Shown here in pieces: positions 1-7,671 of a DNA stretch of 64,000 nt. The notes under the pieces are model-generated. The model saw nothing but the letters and a program-made list of their open reading frames with translations, was not told where the DNA came from and ran no database searches. Made by a program: the position numbers and the translations under genes. This DNA is from G963674665 sp963674665. Lineage in GTDB: Bacteria; Desulfobacterota; Desulfovibrionia; Desulfovibrionales; Desulfovibrionaceae. Every line of letters starts with the position of its first letter. Positions within the stretch are counted from its first letter, which is position 1. The stretch is from the NCBI GenBank assembly GCA_963674665.2, contig CAXXPL010000003.1, positions 62,001 through 126,000 of the forward strand, written 5' to 3'.

Positions 1-385
1 GCCTTTTTTACTTGCTATTTTCGTTCCTGTAATGATGACTATCATGATAATAAACTATATATAATATACTGAAGTTCATCTTTATGCAATATTGGCCATG
101 GTGTGTTGATAATCAATGTGGGGGATAGGGTGTGGGGTTATGAGAACGATTAGAAAAGTAACTATGGTCAGAGCGAAGAGGAATATCGCGTGAATGAGAA
201 TTAGCATGCACGTACCTAATATGTTTTCTTTTCTAACAGGCGTATGCTTTTTTGGTTGTGCTATTTTTACTGCAAAAATAATTGCATTTATTTGACATGT
301 TAATTGACAACCATATGTAAATTGATAAAAAAAGATTATTCTCCGCTAGGATAGACAACGTACAATACTCTACCAGTTGACGTTG
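1..385. other. AT-rich stretch downstream of the repressor, no gene seen
   Basis: This stretch is much more AT-rich than the rest of the window and has no convincing reading frame. It contains TTGACA-like hexamers near 293 and an inverted repeat ACAACGT/ACGTTGT around 355-387 that overlaps the repressor stop. That repeat could end the leftward transcript, but the evidence is weak. In Mu-like phages the left end lies beyond the repressor, so this may be phage end DNA. I found no copy of the right-end repeats here. Confidence 0.4.
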
Positions 386-895
386 TTATGCGATTCTTTT
401 GCGGGTAGGCTCTTCTGCGGTGTACTGCTCTTTATCCGGCTTATAGCGCTGGAGTTCTATTTGCAGCTTGGCGTTTTCGTTGATCAATTCCTTGTTCTCC
501 TGCAGCACTTCACGGTGGGCCTGGCGCAGCTCGCGATTTTCCGCGCGCAGCTCGCTACACTCCCTGCGCAATTCGGTGCATTCGCGACGGGCGTCGTCAT
601 CACCCCTGTCATTGGCCTGGGCGGGTGTATCCGCTGTTGTGCGTGGCTCCTGAGTGGCTGGGATGTCATCCCAGCGTCTCATTGATCCGCCACCAAATAA
701 GATCCAATCCATTGAAATCCCAAATTGTAAGCCGACAGCCTGAACCCAGGCTGGAGGCACCTCGCCACGACGCTTTGCCCCAGTGATGGATTGAGGCGTA
801 ATCCCCAATAATCTTGCAAAATCAGATTCGTTTTTTGCGCCAGTCGCCTTAAGAAGACGCGCCATCACAGCCAGGAATGAGTTCGCAGTTTCCAC
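386..895 (-). CDS. CI-type phage repressor with coiled-coil tail
   Basis: This is a probable lysogeny repressor of 169 aa. Residues about 8-65 form a Bacteriophage_CI-type helix-turn-helix (FARLLGITPQSITGAKRRG, followed by a PPAWV...DWILFG segment typical of the family). After about residue 95 the protein is a heptad-rich charged coiled coil (repeated REC/REL units) instead of an S24 peptidase domain. A LexA/RecA-type self-cleavage switch is therefore not expected, and the coiled coil probably handles oligomerisation. It is transcribed away from the early operon across a 200-bp intergenic region with ACGCTAAAAG inverted sites that could be its operators. The HTH assignment is good; the repressor role is inferred from position. 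Confidence 0.8.
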   Translation of the reverse strand: METANSFLAVMARLLKATGAKNESDFARLLGITPQSITGAKRRGEVPPAWVQAVGLQFGISMDWILFGGGSMRRWDDIPATQEPRTTADTPAQANDRGDDDARRECTELRRECSELRAENRELRQAHREVLQENKELINENAKLQIELQRYKPDKEQYTAEEPTRKRIA

Positions 896-936
896 GATAA
901 ACTCCGAAATGAATCCCGAAACGTGTCACGCTTATA

Positions 937-1083
937 ACGCTAAAAGTTTACAGGATTAAATTTTTTATGAAAGTAATAAACTCAGAAGTGTAATTTTAAG
1001 TTGACTTTGTAATTGTAAGTTGTAAAACGGCCTCATGCGCGGTTACTATTTCTCACGATCAATCATGCTTTTAGCGTGTAAAC
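937..1083. promoter_or_regulatory. Divergent early-control region with paired operators
   Basis: Between repressor and early genes, ACGCTAAAAGTTTAC occurs at 937-951. Its inverted counterpart CTTTTAGCGTGTAAAC is at 1068-1083, so ACGCTAAAAG is present once on each strand next to a TTTAC motif. Between them TTGACT (1001-1006) and TAAAAC (1023-1028), spaced 16 bp, could be the -35/-10 of the rightward early promoter. Repressor binding here is inferred from position and symmetry. Confidence 0.5.
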
Positions 1084-1095
1084 CGGGGGCGCGCA

Positions 1096-1458
1096 ATGTC
1101 TAAACGCAGGCCCGGCACTGACGGAGGCATGGTCCAGTTGACCCTTCCCTTGTCCACGTTGCCCACGTCTGGAAAACCCGCTGGATCACTACGAGTAAAG
1201 GAGGCGGTCCGCGAGACGCTTAGCGCCACGTTGGATGCGTCCGGGCTGGACCGTGAGTACGTGGCCGGAGAGCTTGGTCGGTTGGTGGGCAAGAATATCG
1301 GAAAGACCACATTGGATAGCTATACGGCTGAATCCAAAGGTGAACGGCGCTTACCGCTGGAATATGCGGGGGCGCTTTCCGTGATTTTGGGGGACCGCTC
1401 GGTTGTCGAGGCAGCGCTCGATGCGTGCGACCTCGAAGTATTGTGCGAGAAAGAATAA
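1096..1458 (+). CDS. Phage early regulatory-type protein, unknown function
   Basis: This is the first gene of the rightward early operon, 120 aa. The N-terminal 30 residues look disordered. From SLRVKEAVRETL onward the protein is predicted helical, with a segment resembling a DNA-binding fold (LGRLVGKNIGKTTLDSYTAE) and a following RRLPLEYAGALSVILGD stretch seen in proteins at this position of other transposable prophages. I cannot assign a named family with confidence. Its position directly behind the operator region suggests a Ner/Cro-like early regulator or replication accessory. ATG at 1096 follows a weak purine stretch (GGGGGCG). Confidence 0.55.
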   Translation: MSKRRPGTDGGMVQLTLPLSTLPTSGKPAGSLRVKEAVRETLSATLDASGLDREYVAGELGRLVGKNIGKTTLDSYTAESKGERRLPLEYAGALSVILGDRSVVEAALDACDLEVLCEKE

Positions 1459-1537
1459 ATAATAACGGACTTGGCAAGCTCGCGGTGGCGAAAAAACGCC
1501 ATTCCAAGCAGGAAAAAGCTTTGTGGGAGGATATTTT

Positions 1538-1765
1538 ATGAAAATCCAAACGCGGCGGGTGCGGGCGTGGATGGCCCTGGAGGGCCTCAACCAAAGCAAA
1601 GTGGCCCGCGAGACTGGAATGTCCACTGTTATGGTCAGCTATTTTGTACGCGGCGAACGGGGATCGGACCGGTTACGCAGATATTTCATCAATCGCGGCT
1701 GCCCGGCAAAATACCTGGGCGGGGGCAAAAAAGCGGAGCAGTACCCATGCAATGCGACGCGATAA
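1538..1765 (+). CDS. Small HTH (Ner/XRE-like) early regulator
   Basis: This is a 75-residue protein starting at ATG 1538, seven bases after a strong GGGAGG ribosome site (1525-1530). An in-frame GTG at 1523 would place that site inside the gene, so the ATG is preferred. Residues about 5-40 read as a helix-turn-helix (MALEGLNQSKVARETGMSTV). The small basic tail follows. Location and size fit the Ner-type transcription switch of Mu-like phages. Its 3' end overlaps the next small HTH gene by 19 bases, so translation is probably coupled. The exact role is inferred. Confidence 0.6.
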   Translation: MKIQTRRVRAWMALEGLNQSKVARETGMSTVMVSYFVRGERGSDRLRRYFINRGCPAKYLGGGKKAEQYPCNATR

Positions 1766-1875
1766 AGGGCTGGTTGTGGGAACGCGGCATCACGCAAGTG
1801 CAGGTGGCGAAAAAGGCGGGGGTGAACCACACGTATGTTGCGGCCCTGATAAACGGCCTTGAGCCCCTGCGGTGA
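1747..1875 (+). CDS. 42-residue HTH micro-protein upstream of the transposase
   Basis: A short reading frame, ATG 1747 to TGA 1875, encodes 42 aa with a compact XRE-like helix-turn-helix (GITQVQVAKKAGVNHTYVAA). It overlaps the end of the preceding HTH gene and the GTG start of the transposase gene, a tight coupled arrangement expected of a genuine phage gene. It is too short for most gene callers. It is either a stand-alone mini-regulator or the C-terminal half of a split HTH protein; the sequence does not decide between these. Confidence 0.5.
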   Translation: MQCDAIKGWLWERGITQVQVAKKAGVNHTYVAALINGLEPLR

Positions 1876-4034
1876 CAGCCATGCAAAAGGCCTATTCGTC
1901 AAAGGAAATCGGCTCCGTGCTCGGCGTAACGCCACGGGCGATACAATTACGCGCTGTCAGGGAGTCCTGGCCATGCCGCTCCAGGCAAGGTCGGGGTGGT
2001 GGAAAGGAGTATTTGTTAAACGGTCTCCCCCAGGACGTGCGCGAGGCATTGGCCTGTCGGGCCGCTGAAAACTCGCCCGCCGGAAGGCTGGCCGGGCTTG
2101 GGCTTGGGGCACTGGCCGAGCAGGACAATGCGGCGGGATTGGCGGCCAGGGCCGAGGGGTTGAGCAAATACCAGCGCCTGTCATCAGAGGCGAAAGCGCG
2201 GGCCGACGCCCGAGCTGAGCTGGTGCGCATGTGCCAGGTGTATGCCAGGACCGCCGGGATATCCTCCACACAGGCGCGCAAGCGCCTTGCAACCAAATAC
2301 AACGCCGGGCGTATCGAGGTTGAGGCCTCGGTGCGTGCGGTGTTGGATTCGGTGAGCGCGGGCAGCCTTCGGAACTGGGAGCTGACCCTTGAGAATAACG
2401 GGTTGGCGGCACTGGCCGGTGAGTATGGTGCACACCGTAAAGGCTCTGGCAGCATCGACAGTGTGCCGGAGTTGCGGGAATTTGTGCTCGGAATGTTGAC
2501 GGAATACCCGCATTGCTCGGCAACCGCAGTGTTTGAAGGTATCAAGGCCCGATTCGCGCCCGGAAAACGACCTTCAAAACGCACCTTGCAACGTTGGATA
2601 AAGGCTTGGAAGGAAGATAACGAGCAGGTCTTTTACGCCTTGAAAAATCCCGACAATTGGCGCTCCCAGTACAAGAGCGCGGCAGGCTCCGCGAGTGAAC
2701 ACATAACCCGGTTGAACCAGCTGTGGGAGTACGATTCCACGCCCGGCGACGTGACGCTGAACGATGGTAAGCGGCACGTGGTCATAGGCGTTATCGACGT
2801 GTACAGCCGTCGGGTGCAACTGCATGTGGAGCGGTCATCGTGTTCGGCGGGCATTTGCGCCGTCACCCGCAAAGCGCTGCTGGCCTGGGGCGTGCCTGAG
2901 ACCGCCAAGACCGACAACGGCTCGGACTATGTATCCAAGCAAATGGTCAGGGTCTATCAGGGCCTGGGTATCTACCATGAACGCGCGCCGCATTTTACCC
3001 CGGAAAAGAAGCCCTTTATAGAGCGCGTGTTTCGGACGTTTTCCCACGGATTGCTCGAATTGCTGCCTGGTTTCGTGGGCCACAACGTCACCGAACGCAA
3101 GGACATCGAGGCCCGCAAAAGCTTTGCCCAGCGGCTCTGCCAAAAGGGCGAAACCATAAACCTCTCCTACCTCTCGGTTACAGAATTTCAGAATTATTGC
3201 GACACCTGGGCGGATGCTGTCTATCAACATGATCGCCATGACGGCCTGGGGGGAAAGACCCCCTGGGAACGGGCCTCGGAATGGACCGGGCCAATCAATA
3301 AGCTCGCGGATGAGCGCGCCCTGGACGTGTTGTTGCTCCCGGCTCCGGGTGACGACGGCTGGCGGGATGTTGCCAAAAAAGCCGTGAAAGCCTGCGGTGG
3401 TCATTATAATCATCAGCTCTTGGGGGGATTGGAGGGATCGCGCGTCCGCGTGATGCTCGACGAATCGGACGCCGGGTATGTGTATGTGTTTGACGAGGCC
3501 GGCATATTTATATGCCGGGCAGAAGATCCGGATTTGACCGGCACCAGCCGGGCTGAAATCGCAGCCCGCCGCCGGGAGCATCAAAAGAGGCTGATTGCGG
3601 AACAGAAGGCGGAACTCAAGGCGGCGGCCAAGAAGGCCAATGTCAAAGATATTGCCAAAGAGATTTTGAACCACCGCGCGGAAGAGGCCGGAAAACTGCA
3701 CCGGTTGCCTCAACTGTCCACCCCCTATACCACCGATGCGCTTGACCAGGCCGGAATCGCGGCCAGGGTTGACGACGCGCCTCCGGCAAAGACCGAGGCA
3801 AACGCGGCCGCGCGGGCGCAGCTCGAGCATACAGCGGTTGTCCACCATCTCCCGGAAACACCACGCCAACGCTGGAAACGCTGGGCGGCCATAGACGCGG
3901 CACTATTGCGCGGTGATGCGGTGAGCGAGGTGGATAAGGATTTTTACAAACTGTGGCGACAGACGGCGGATTGGGCAAGCTGGCGGGATCTGATGGAATG
4001 GACCTCCGGCGAAACAGACGCCGTGGCGCAATAG
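1872..4034 (+). CDS. MuA-type DDE transposase
   Basis: This is the phage transposase/integrase (720 aa, near the 663 aa of MuA). It joins phage ends to target DNA and drives replicative transposition. The N-terminus carries the MuA-type end-binding helix-turn-helix (about 5-60, SSKEIGSVLGVTPRAIQLRA). The catalytic core shows D288 (in LWEYDSTPGD), D348 (in AKTDNGSDY) and E384 (in KKPFIERVF), giving a DDE triad with 35 residues between the second Asp and Glu. The rest is a Mu-transposase C-terminal beta-barrel region and a basic tail for MuB contact. It begins at GTG 1872, overlapping the preceding stop; ATG 1881 is an alternative. The frame is intact, so the enzyme may still be active. Confidence 0.93.
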   Translation: MTAMQKAYSSKEIGSVLGVTPRAIQLRAVRESWPCRSRQGRGGGKEYLLNGLPQDVREALACRAAENSPAGRLAGLGLGALAEQDNAAGLAARAEGLSKYQRLSSEAKARADARAELVRMCQVYARTAGISSTQARKRLATKYNAGRIEVEASVRAVLDSVSAGSLRNWELTLENNGLAALAGEYGAHRKGSGSIDSVPELREFVLGMLTEYPHCSATAVFEGIKARFAPGKRPSKRTLQRWIKAWKEDNEQVFYALKNPDNWRSQYKSAAGSASEHITRLNQLWEYDSTPGDVTLNDGKRHVVIGVIDVYSRRVQLHVERSSCSAGICAVTRKALLAWGVPETAKTDNGSDYVSKQMVRVYQGLGIYHERAPHFTPEKKPFIERVFRTFSHGLLELLPGFVGHNVTERKDIEARKSFAQRLCQKGETINLSYLSVTEFQNYCDTWADAVYQHDRHDGLGGKTPWERASEWTGPINKLADERALDVLLLPAPGDDGWRDVAKKAVKACGGHYNHQLLGGLEGSRVRVMLDESDAGYVYVFDEAGIFICRAEDPDLTGTSRAEIAARRREHQKRLIAEQKAELKAAAKKANVKDIAKEILNHRAEEAGKLHRLPQLSTPYTTDALDQAGIAARVDDAPPAKTEANAAARAQLEHTAVVHHLPETPRQRWKRWAAIDAALLRGDAVSEVDKDFYKLWRQTADWASWRDLMEWTSGETDAVAQ

Positions 4035-4035
4035 A

Positions 4036-4059
4036 ACGCCCGCGCTGCCAGGCGGGCGT
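4036..4059. other. Hairpin between transposase and MuB-like genes
   Basis: A perfect 8-bp inverted repeat (ACGCCCGC / GCGGGCGT) with an 8-base loop lies two bases after the transposase stop. There is no T-run, so it may modulate mRNA stability or partial read-through more than terminate. Confidence 0.4.
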
Positions 4060-4103
4060 ACAACAGGTTTCCATAAGGAAACCACTAAACAGGAGGTTTC
4101 TAC

Positions 4104-4853
4104 ATGGCGCAAACCAAGGACAGTGTCAAATCTCATGGGCCCCACGGCCCGGCGCGGCTGGCCAACCTGGCAATTTGTCAGGCTGCGCTGAAGCGGGCAA
4201 TGGATCGGCCCGGGCATCTGCCTGGCCTAGTGGTGCATTACGGGCCATCCGGCTGGGGCAAGTCCACCGCAGCCGCATACGTGGCCAATCAAACCAGAGC
4301 CTACTACGTGGAGATGCGCTCAAGCTGGACCAAGAAGGCCCTGCTTACCGCCATCCTCAAGGAAATGGGCATTGCCCCGGGCAAGACGTTGTCGATCCTC
4401 ACTGACCAGGTATGCGAGCAGCTCGCACTTTCTGGCCGTCCTCTGATCATAGATGAGATGGATTACCTGGTCGAAAAAAAGGCCGTGGAAATCGTGCGTG
4501 ATCTGCATGACGGATCCGGGGGCGCGATCTTGCTCATAGGCATGGAAACACTGCCGCAACGCCTTAATATGTGGGAGCAATTCCACGGACGCATTCTCGA
4601 CTTCGCTCCAGCCTTGCCCGCCGACATGGATGACGCCCGGGAGCTGCGCGACATGTATTGCACGCGCACCGAGGTTGCCGACGATCTTCTGGCCCTGATC
4701 CATGAAGGGTCCGGTGGAAGCGTGCGGCGAATCTGCGTGAACCTGGACCGGGTGCAGGACGAAGCCGCGCGCATGGGAGTACGGGCAATAGACCGCGCCG
4801 CCTGGGGTGACAGGCCGCTTTACACGGGCAAGCCGCCTAAACGGAGGGTCTGA
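4104..4853 (+). CDS. MuB-like AAA+ target-selection ATPase
   Basis: This is a 249-aa ATPase of the MuB/ExeA-like AAA family, which binds target DNA and activates the MuA transpososome. Walker A is GPSGWGKST (47-55) and Walker B is PLIIDEMD (about 113-120). A C-terminal helical segment follows (SGGSVRRICVNLDRVQ), as in TniB/MuB/IstB relatives. The gene follows the transposase by 69 bases with a good AGGAGG site. Its TGA overlaps the ATG of the next gene (TGATG), so they are translationally coupled. It looks intact, so the replication module appears complete. Confidence 0.9.
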   Translation: MAQTKDSVKSHGPHGPARLANLAICQAALKRAMDRPGHLPGLVVHYGPSGWGKSTAAAYVANQTRAYYVEMRSSWTKKALLTAILKEMGIAPGKTLSILTDQVCEQLALSGRPLIIDEMDYLVEKKAVEIVRDLHDGSGGAILLIGMETLPQRLNMWEQFHGRILDFAPALPADMDDARELRDMYCTRTEVADDLLALIHEGSGGSVRRICVNLDRVQDEAARMGVRAIDRAAWGDRPLYTGKPPKRRV

Positions 4854-5021
4854 TGAATAAGACGCTCAAGGATGCCCGGGCTCATTTAACAGGCCGTGAT
4901 CTTGTCTGGGCGGTAATCCGGGAGGTTCGGGAAGAATGGACCATTGCCGACCTGAGCATCAAAACCGGGACTAGGGCATTTTAACTTTCAAATTATCTAA
5001 AAATATTCTAGACTGACTTGC

Positions 5022-5399
5022 ATGAAAACAGCAAACAAGGAAGTACGGGCTATAGCTATACGGGCTTACGAGGCAGGACTCCCACGGCGGCAAATCGCCG
5101 AGATTGTGGGGTATCATCTAAATAGCGTGAGTCGGTGGATCCGGGAATTTGAACGAGACGGACGAATGGAAGCCCGACAGCGCGGTCACAGAACGTCAAT
5201 GTTCTCTGAAGATGAGCGTCGAGAACTGACAGCTCTTCTCCTCGAAAATGTGGACCTCACCTTGGAGGAGATTCGGCAGCACTTCAGAAAGCAGTGCTCA
5301 CTTGTTGCAATTCATAAAATTCTTAAATCTCTTGGATTTGCTTTCAAAAAAAACTCTGCGAGCAAGCGAGCAGGATCGGGAGGATATAGTCAAGTCTAG
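5022..5399 (+). CDS. IS630 transposase, N-terminal frame (HTH part)
   Basis: This 125-aa frame holds the DNA-binding half of the transposase: a helix-turn-helix (RRQIAEIVGYHLNSVSRWI), then an HTH_Tnp/winged-helix stretch ending LKSLGFAFKK. The frame then enters out-of-family sequence (NSASKRAG) just after an A8 tract at 5346-5353. The family continuation (TLRASEQDREDI) is in the +1 frame, so full-length transposase needs a +1 (or -2) frameshift or polymerase slippage at the A-run. Whether this is programmed or a mutation cannot be told from one copy. Confidence 0.85.
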   Translation: MKTANKEVRAIAIRAYEAGLPRRQIAEIVGYHLNSVSRWIREFERDGRMEARQRGHRTSMFSEDERRELTALLLENVDLTLEEIRQHFRKQCSLVAIHKILKSLGFAFKKNSASKRAGSGGYSQV

Positions 5400-5958
5400 G
5401 CTTGAATGGGAGGAATTCCAACGGACTGTGGATGTGAACTCCTTGATTTTTCTTGATGAATCAGGCGTAAAAACAAATATGACACGACTGTATGGACGCT
5501 CTATCCATGGGGAGCGTTGTCATGATTCTGCCCCGTGCGGCCGTTGGGAAACCTTAACCGTACTTTCTTCGGTGCGCCTTGATGGCTCAACTGAGAGTAT
5601 TGTCTTTCCTGGGGCGGTAGATCGAAAGATGTTCGATGCTTACATCAAAGAGGTGCTTGCACCTTCTCTACGCCCTGGCGATATCGTCATCATGGACAAT
5701 CTCTCAGCCCATAAATCCCAGGATGCTTACGCTGCCATTGAAGCCAAGCAGGCTTCTTATCGGTTTCTACCAGCTTATAGCCCAGATCTAAATCCTATTG
5801 AAAAGATGTGGAGCAAAGTAAAGGAACTGCTGAAAGGAATGAAAGCCAGGACACATGAAGAGCTCTTTGACGCTGTTGGAAAAGCCCTGAGCTTCGTTCT
5901 CGCAAAAGATGCTCAGGGCTGGTTTAGATCTTGTGGGTATATACAAAATGAAAGTTAA
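5248..5958 (+). CDS. IS630 transposase, catalytic DDE frame
   Basis: The catalytic half of the transposase lies in the frame that overlaps the HTH frame by about 150 bases. Family sequence begins around 5344 (KKTLRASEQDREDIV). The DDE residues are visible as FLDESGV (first Asp), VIMDNLSAHK (second Asp) and SPDLNPIEKMWSKVK (Glu), the classical IS630 pattern. The stop at 5958 lies just inside the right inverted repeat. The nominal ATG at 5248 is probably not used; expression is expected as a fusion with the upstream frame. Confidence 0.88.
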   Translation: MWTSPWRRFGSTSESSAHLLQFIKFLNLLDLLSKKTLRASEQDREDIVKSRLEWEEFQRTVDVNSLIFLDESGVKTNMTRLYGRSIHGERCHDSAPCGRWETLTVLSSVRLDGSTESIVFPGAVDRKMFDAYIKEVLAPSLRPGDIVIMDNLSAHKSQDAYAAIEAKQASYRFLPAYSPDLNPIEKMWSKVKELLKGMKARTHEELFDAVGKALSFVLAKDAQGWFRSCGYIQNES

Positions 5959-6444
5959 AATGCTCTAGTGAATCCACGATTTGCGATTACGTGATGGGCC
6001 TGGAACGTGCCGGGATAGTGACCTGCACGGGTGAAAGGGAAGTTCCGAACTACCGCCGCAAGTCGCAGTTGAAGCGCAAGATATACGCCCTGGTGCGGGA
6101 TTGCGGCGTGGACGCCCCACGCGTGAGGAAAGACGGCACCATGTTCCCCCCCACGGGAAGGGAGCGCATGTGGCGCGCTTTGCGTATCCTCAATGAATTC
6201 ACGGTGACGGAAATCCTCGCAGCGGCTTCCCAGGGTGGCCCGGACATCGCCGAGTCCGAAGCCCGGCGGTATTGCGACACCCTGGTGCTTGGCGGGTATC
6301 TCCGGCGCATCAGGCCCGGGCGGTACCGGTTCATACCGGCGCGGAATACGGGGGGCCGTGCGCCGCAAATTCTGCGGGTGAAAAAGCTGCTGGACATGAA
6401 CACCGGAGAGATTGCGTGGGAGTCAAAGCCGCGTGGGGAAAACG

Positions 6445-6804
6445 ATGCATGACGCTGTTGCAACCGTCCGCCAGGCCTGGGGCGATGATGCGCCAGAATG
6501 GGTGCTGGACTTGGCCAGGGAATGCGACCGGACCAGCCAGCGTAAGGCCGGGCAACTGATTGGCTACACATGCGGCACGGTGAACCAAGTGCTCAAAAAC
6601 AGGCGAAAGCACGACGGGTTGCAGGCTGTCGCGGCCGCCGTGCACAAGGCCTTGCGGGCCTCTTGCCCAGTGCTTGGGGACATTAGCCGCGATGAATACC
6701 TGGGGCACCGAGCAGCGCTGTTTAACAACAGCAATCACCAGCGGATACGGCTCTACAAGGCCTGCCGTGAATATGAACATGGAGGAAGCCATGGAAAAAA
6801 ATGA
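6445..6804 (+). CDS. Small phage HTH protein
   Basis: This is a 119-residue early protein whose ATG (6445) overlaps the end of the IS-split wHTH gene, so the two were designed to be coupled. Residues about 30-55 (RKAGQLIGYTCGTVNQVLKN) look like a helix-turn-helix recognition motif. The remainder is helical with a polar C-terminus. No enzymatic motif is seen. It probably regulates early or middle phage expression. The IS insertion just upstream could reduce its translation or place it under IS-borne transcription. Confidence 0.55.
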   Translation: MHDAVATVRQAWGDDAPEWVLDLARECDRTSQRKAGQLIGYTCGTVNQVLKNRRKHDGLQAVAAAVHKALRASCPVLGDISRDEYLGHRAALFNNSNHQRIRLYKACREYEHGGSHGKK

Positions 6805-7057
6805 TACCGCTTGTACCATTCGAAACGAAGGAACTGTGATCAGCCATACCGGGCCAGTAAGTGGCAAGTTGTTTGTCCATGCCCTGGCGCTCCGGGAGAT
6901 CGCGGACAGCCTCCCCGCAGAAGAGCGGGAGACGGCCAATAGTCACCTTAGGGAGATGTTCAAAGAAATCGAACGAGTGGACACCCTTGAACGCGCTGGG
7001 TTGGCTAACGGTACCAGAGGTGTACGGCGCTTTGTAAAGGGAGGCAAGAGAGGATGA
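6791..7057 (+). CDS. Conserved-type small phage protein, unknown
   Basis: This is an 88-aa protein from ATG 6791, preceded by GGAGGAAG six bases upstream; longer starts in frame lack such a site. It has an N-terminal beta-rich segment and a helical SLPAEERETANSHLREMFKEIERVD stretch, then a basic tail. It overlaps its upstream neighbour by 14 bases and the downstream DUF3164 gene by four (ATGA-type). I recognise no domain. The position between regulators and DUF3164 is usual for host-interaction or recombination accessory genes in Mu-like phages. Confidence 0.5.
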   Translation: MEKNDTACTIRNEGTVISHTGPVSGKLFVHALALREIADSLPAEERETANSHLREMFKEIERVDTLERAGLANGTRGVRRFVKGGKRG

Positions 7058-7662
7058 TCAACATACCCGAAGGATACATGAAGGACTCCCTGGGGCGCCT
7101 GGTGCCGCTCGATATGGTGAAAGACGTGGATAAGATGCGCGATGACCTGGTCAGGGATATCATGTCCAAGGCAAAGGACTTGCGAAACACCATGGAACAA
7201 TTCAAGGGCCGGGCCATGGGTGACGTGCAGGCGTTCGTGGAACTCTCGGCGGAAAAATACGGAGCCAACCTGGGCGGAAAGAAAGGCAATGTCACCCTGA
7301 CCAGCTATGACGGCAGCCAGAAGGTGCAGGTGGCCCTGAACGAGACCCTGCATTTCGACGAGCGCATAACGGCGGCCAAAGCACTGATTGACAAGTGTCT
7401 GATCGAGTGGGCGTCCGATTCCAGGCCGGAGATCAAGACCCTGATCCAGGACGCCTTCCAGGTGGACCGCGAGGGAAAGATCAACACGCGCCGGATCCTG
7501 GAGCTGCGCAAGCTAGATATCGACGATGACCGCTGGAACCGCGCCATGCGGGCCATCAGCGAATCCCTGCGCGTTGCATCGAGCAAGTATTACCTACGGC
7601 TGTACGAGCGCGGGGGCGACAGCCAGTACGTCCAGATACCCCTGGACATCGCGTCGGTGTAG
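7054..7662 (+). CDS. DUF3164 family phage protein
   Basis: This 202-aa protein matches the DUF3164 pattern common in Mu-like and related phages: an N-terminal GYMKDSLGRLVPLDMVKDVDK signature, a coiled helical region, a beta segment (LTSYDGSQKVQVALNE), and a C-terminal RRILELRKLDIDDDRW...AMRAISESLRV segment. The biochemical function of the family is not established; it sits with DNA-transaction genes in the early operon. The start overlaps the preceding stop and has a GAGAGG site. The gene is intact, unlike its immediate downstream neighbour. Confidence 0.8.
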   Translation: MINIPEGYMKDSLGRLVPLDMVKDVDKMRDDLVRDIMSKAKDLRNTMEQFKGRAMGDVQAFVELSAEKYGANLGGKKGNVTLTSYDGSQKVQVALNETLHFDERITAAKALIDKCLIEWASDSRPEIKTLIQDAFQVDREGKINTRRILELRKLDIDDDRWNRAMRAISESLRVASSKYYLRLYERGGDSQYVQIPLDIASV

Positions 7663-7671
7663 GGGGGGACC

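Larger units (their letters stand above)
4974..5965 (+). mobile_element. IS630-family insertion sequence (992 bp) with TA duplication
   Basis: The element is flanked by TA at 4972-4973 and 5966-5967, the target duplication typical of IS630/Tc1-mariner elements. The left end reads GGGCATTTTAACTTTCA and the right end, on the other strand, GAGCATTTTAACTTTCA: 16 of 17 bases match. Two overlapping frames encode the transposase. Near-perfect ends and an intact DDE frame indicate a recent insertion compared with the other lesions in the prophage. Confidence 0.93.
4853..6452 (+). pseudogene. Phage early double winged-helix gene split by IS630 element
   Basis: The frame begins at ATG 4853 and runs to codon 40 (ACT, ending at 4972). 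The IS630 element then follows. After the second TA copy (5966-5967) the same frame resumes as AGT GAA TCC and stays open to TGA 6452. Removing the element and one TA gives an uninterrupted 201-aa protein. Its N-terminus resembles a winged helix (WTIADLSIKTGTSESTICDY), and a second helical repeat lies near ERMWRALRILNEFTVTEI. That suggests a double wHTH DNA-binding protein of the early region. The 3' fragment could initiate at GTG 5991. Target biology is unknown. Confidence 0.85.

Noticed and set aside
1..385. A Mu-type left end (TGT start with host duplication)
   Set aside because: TGTAATG at 29 was considered, but nothing matches the iterated sites at 26221-26262 and no 5-bp duplication could be paired.
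2835..3869. A 344-codon antisense open frame inside the transposase gene
   Set aside because: The plus strand contains the MuA-type catalytic triad; no ribosome site or motif supports the antisense frame.
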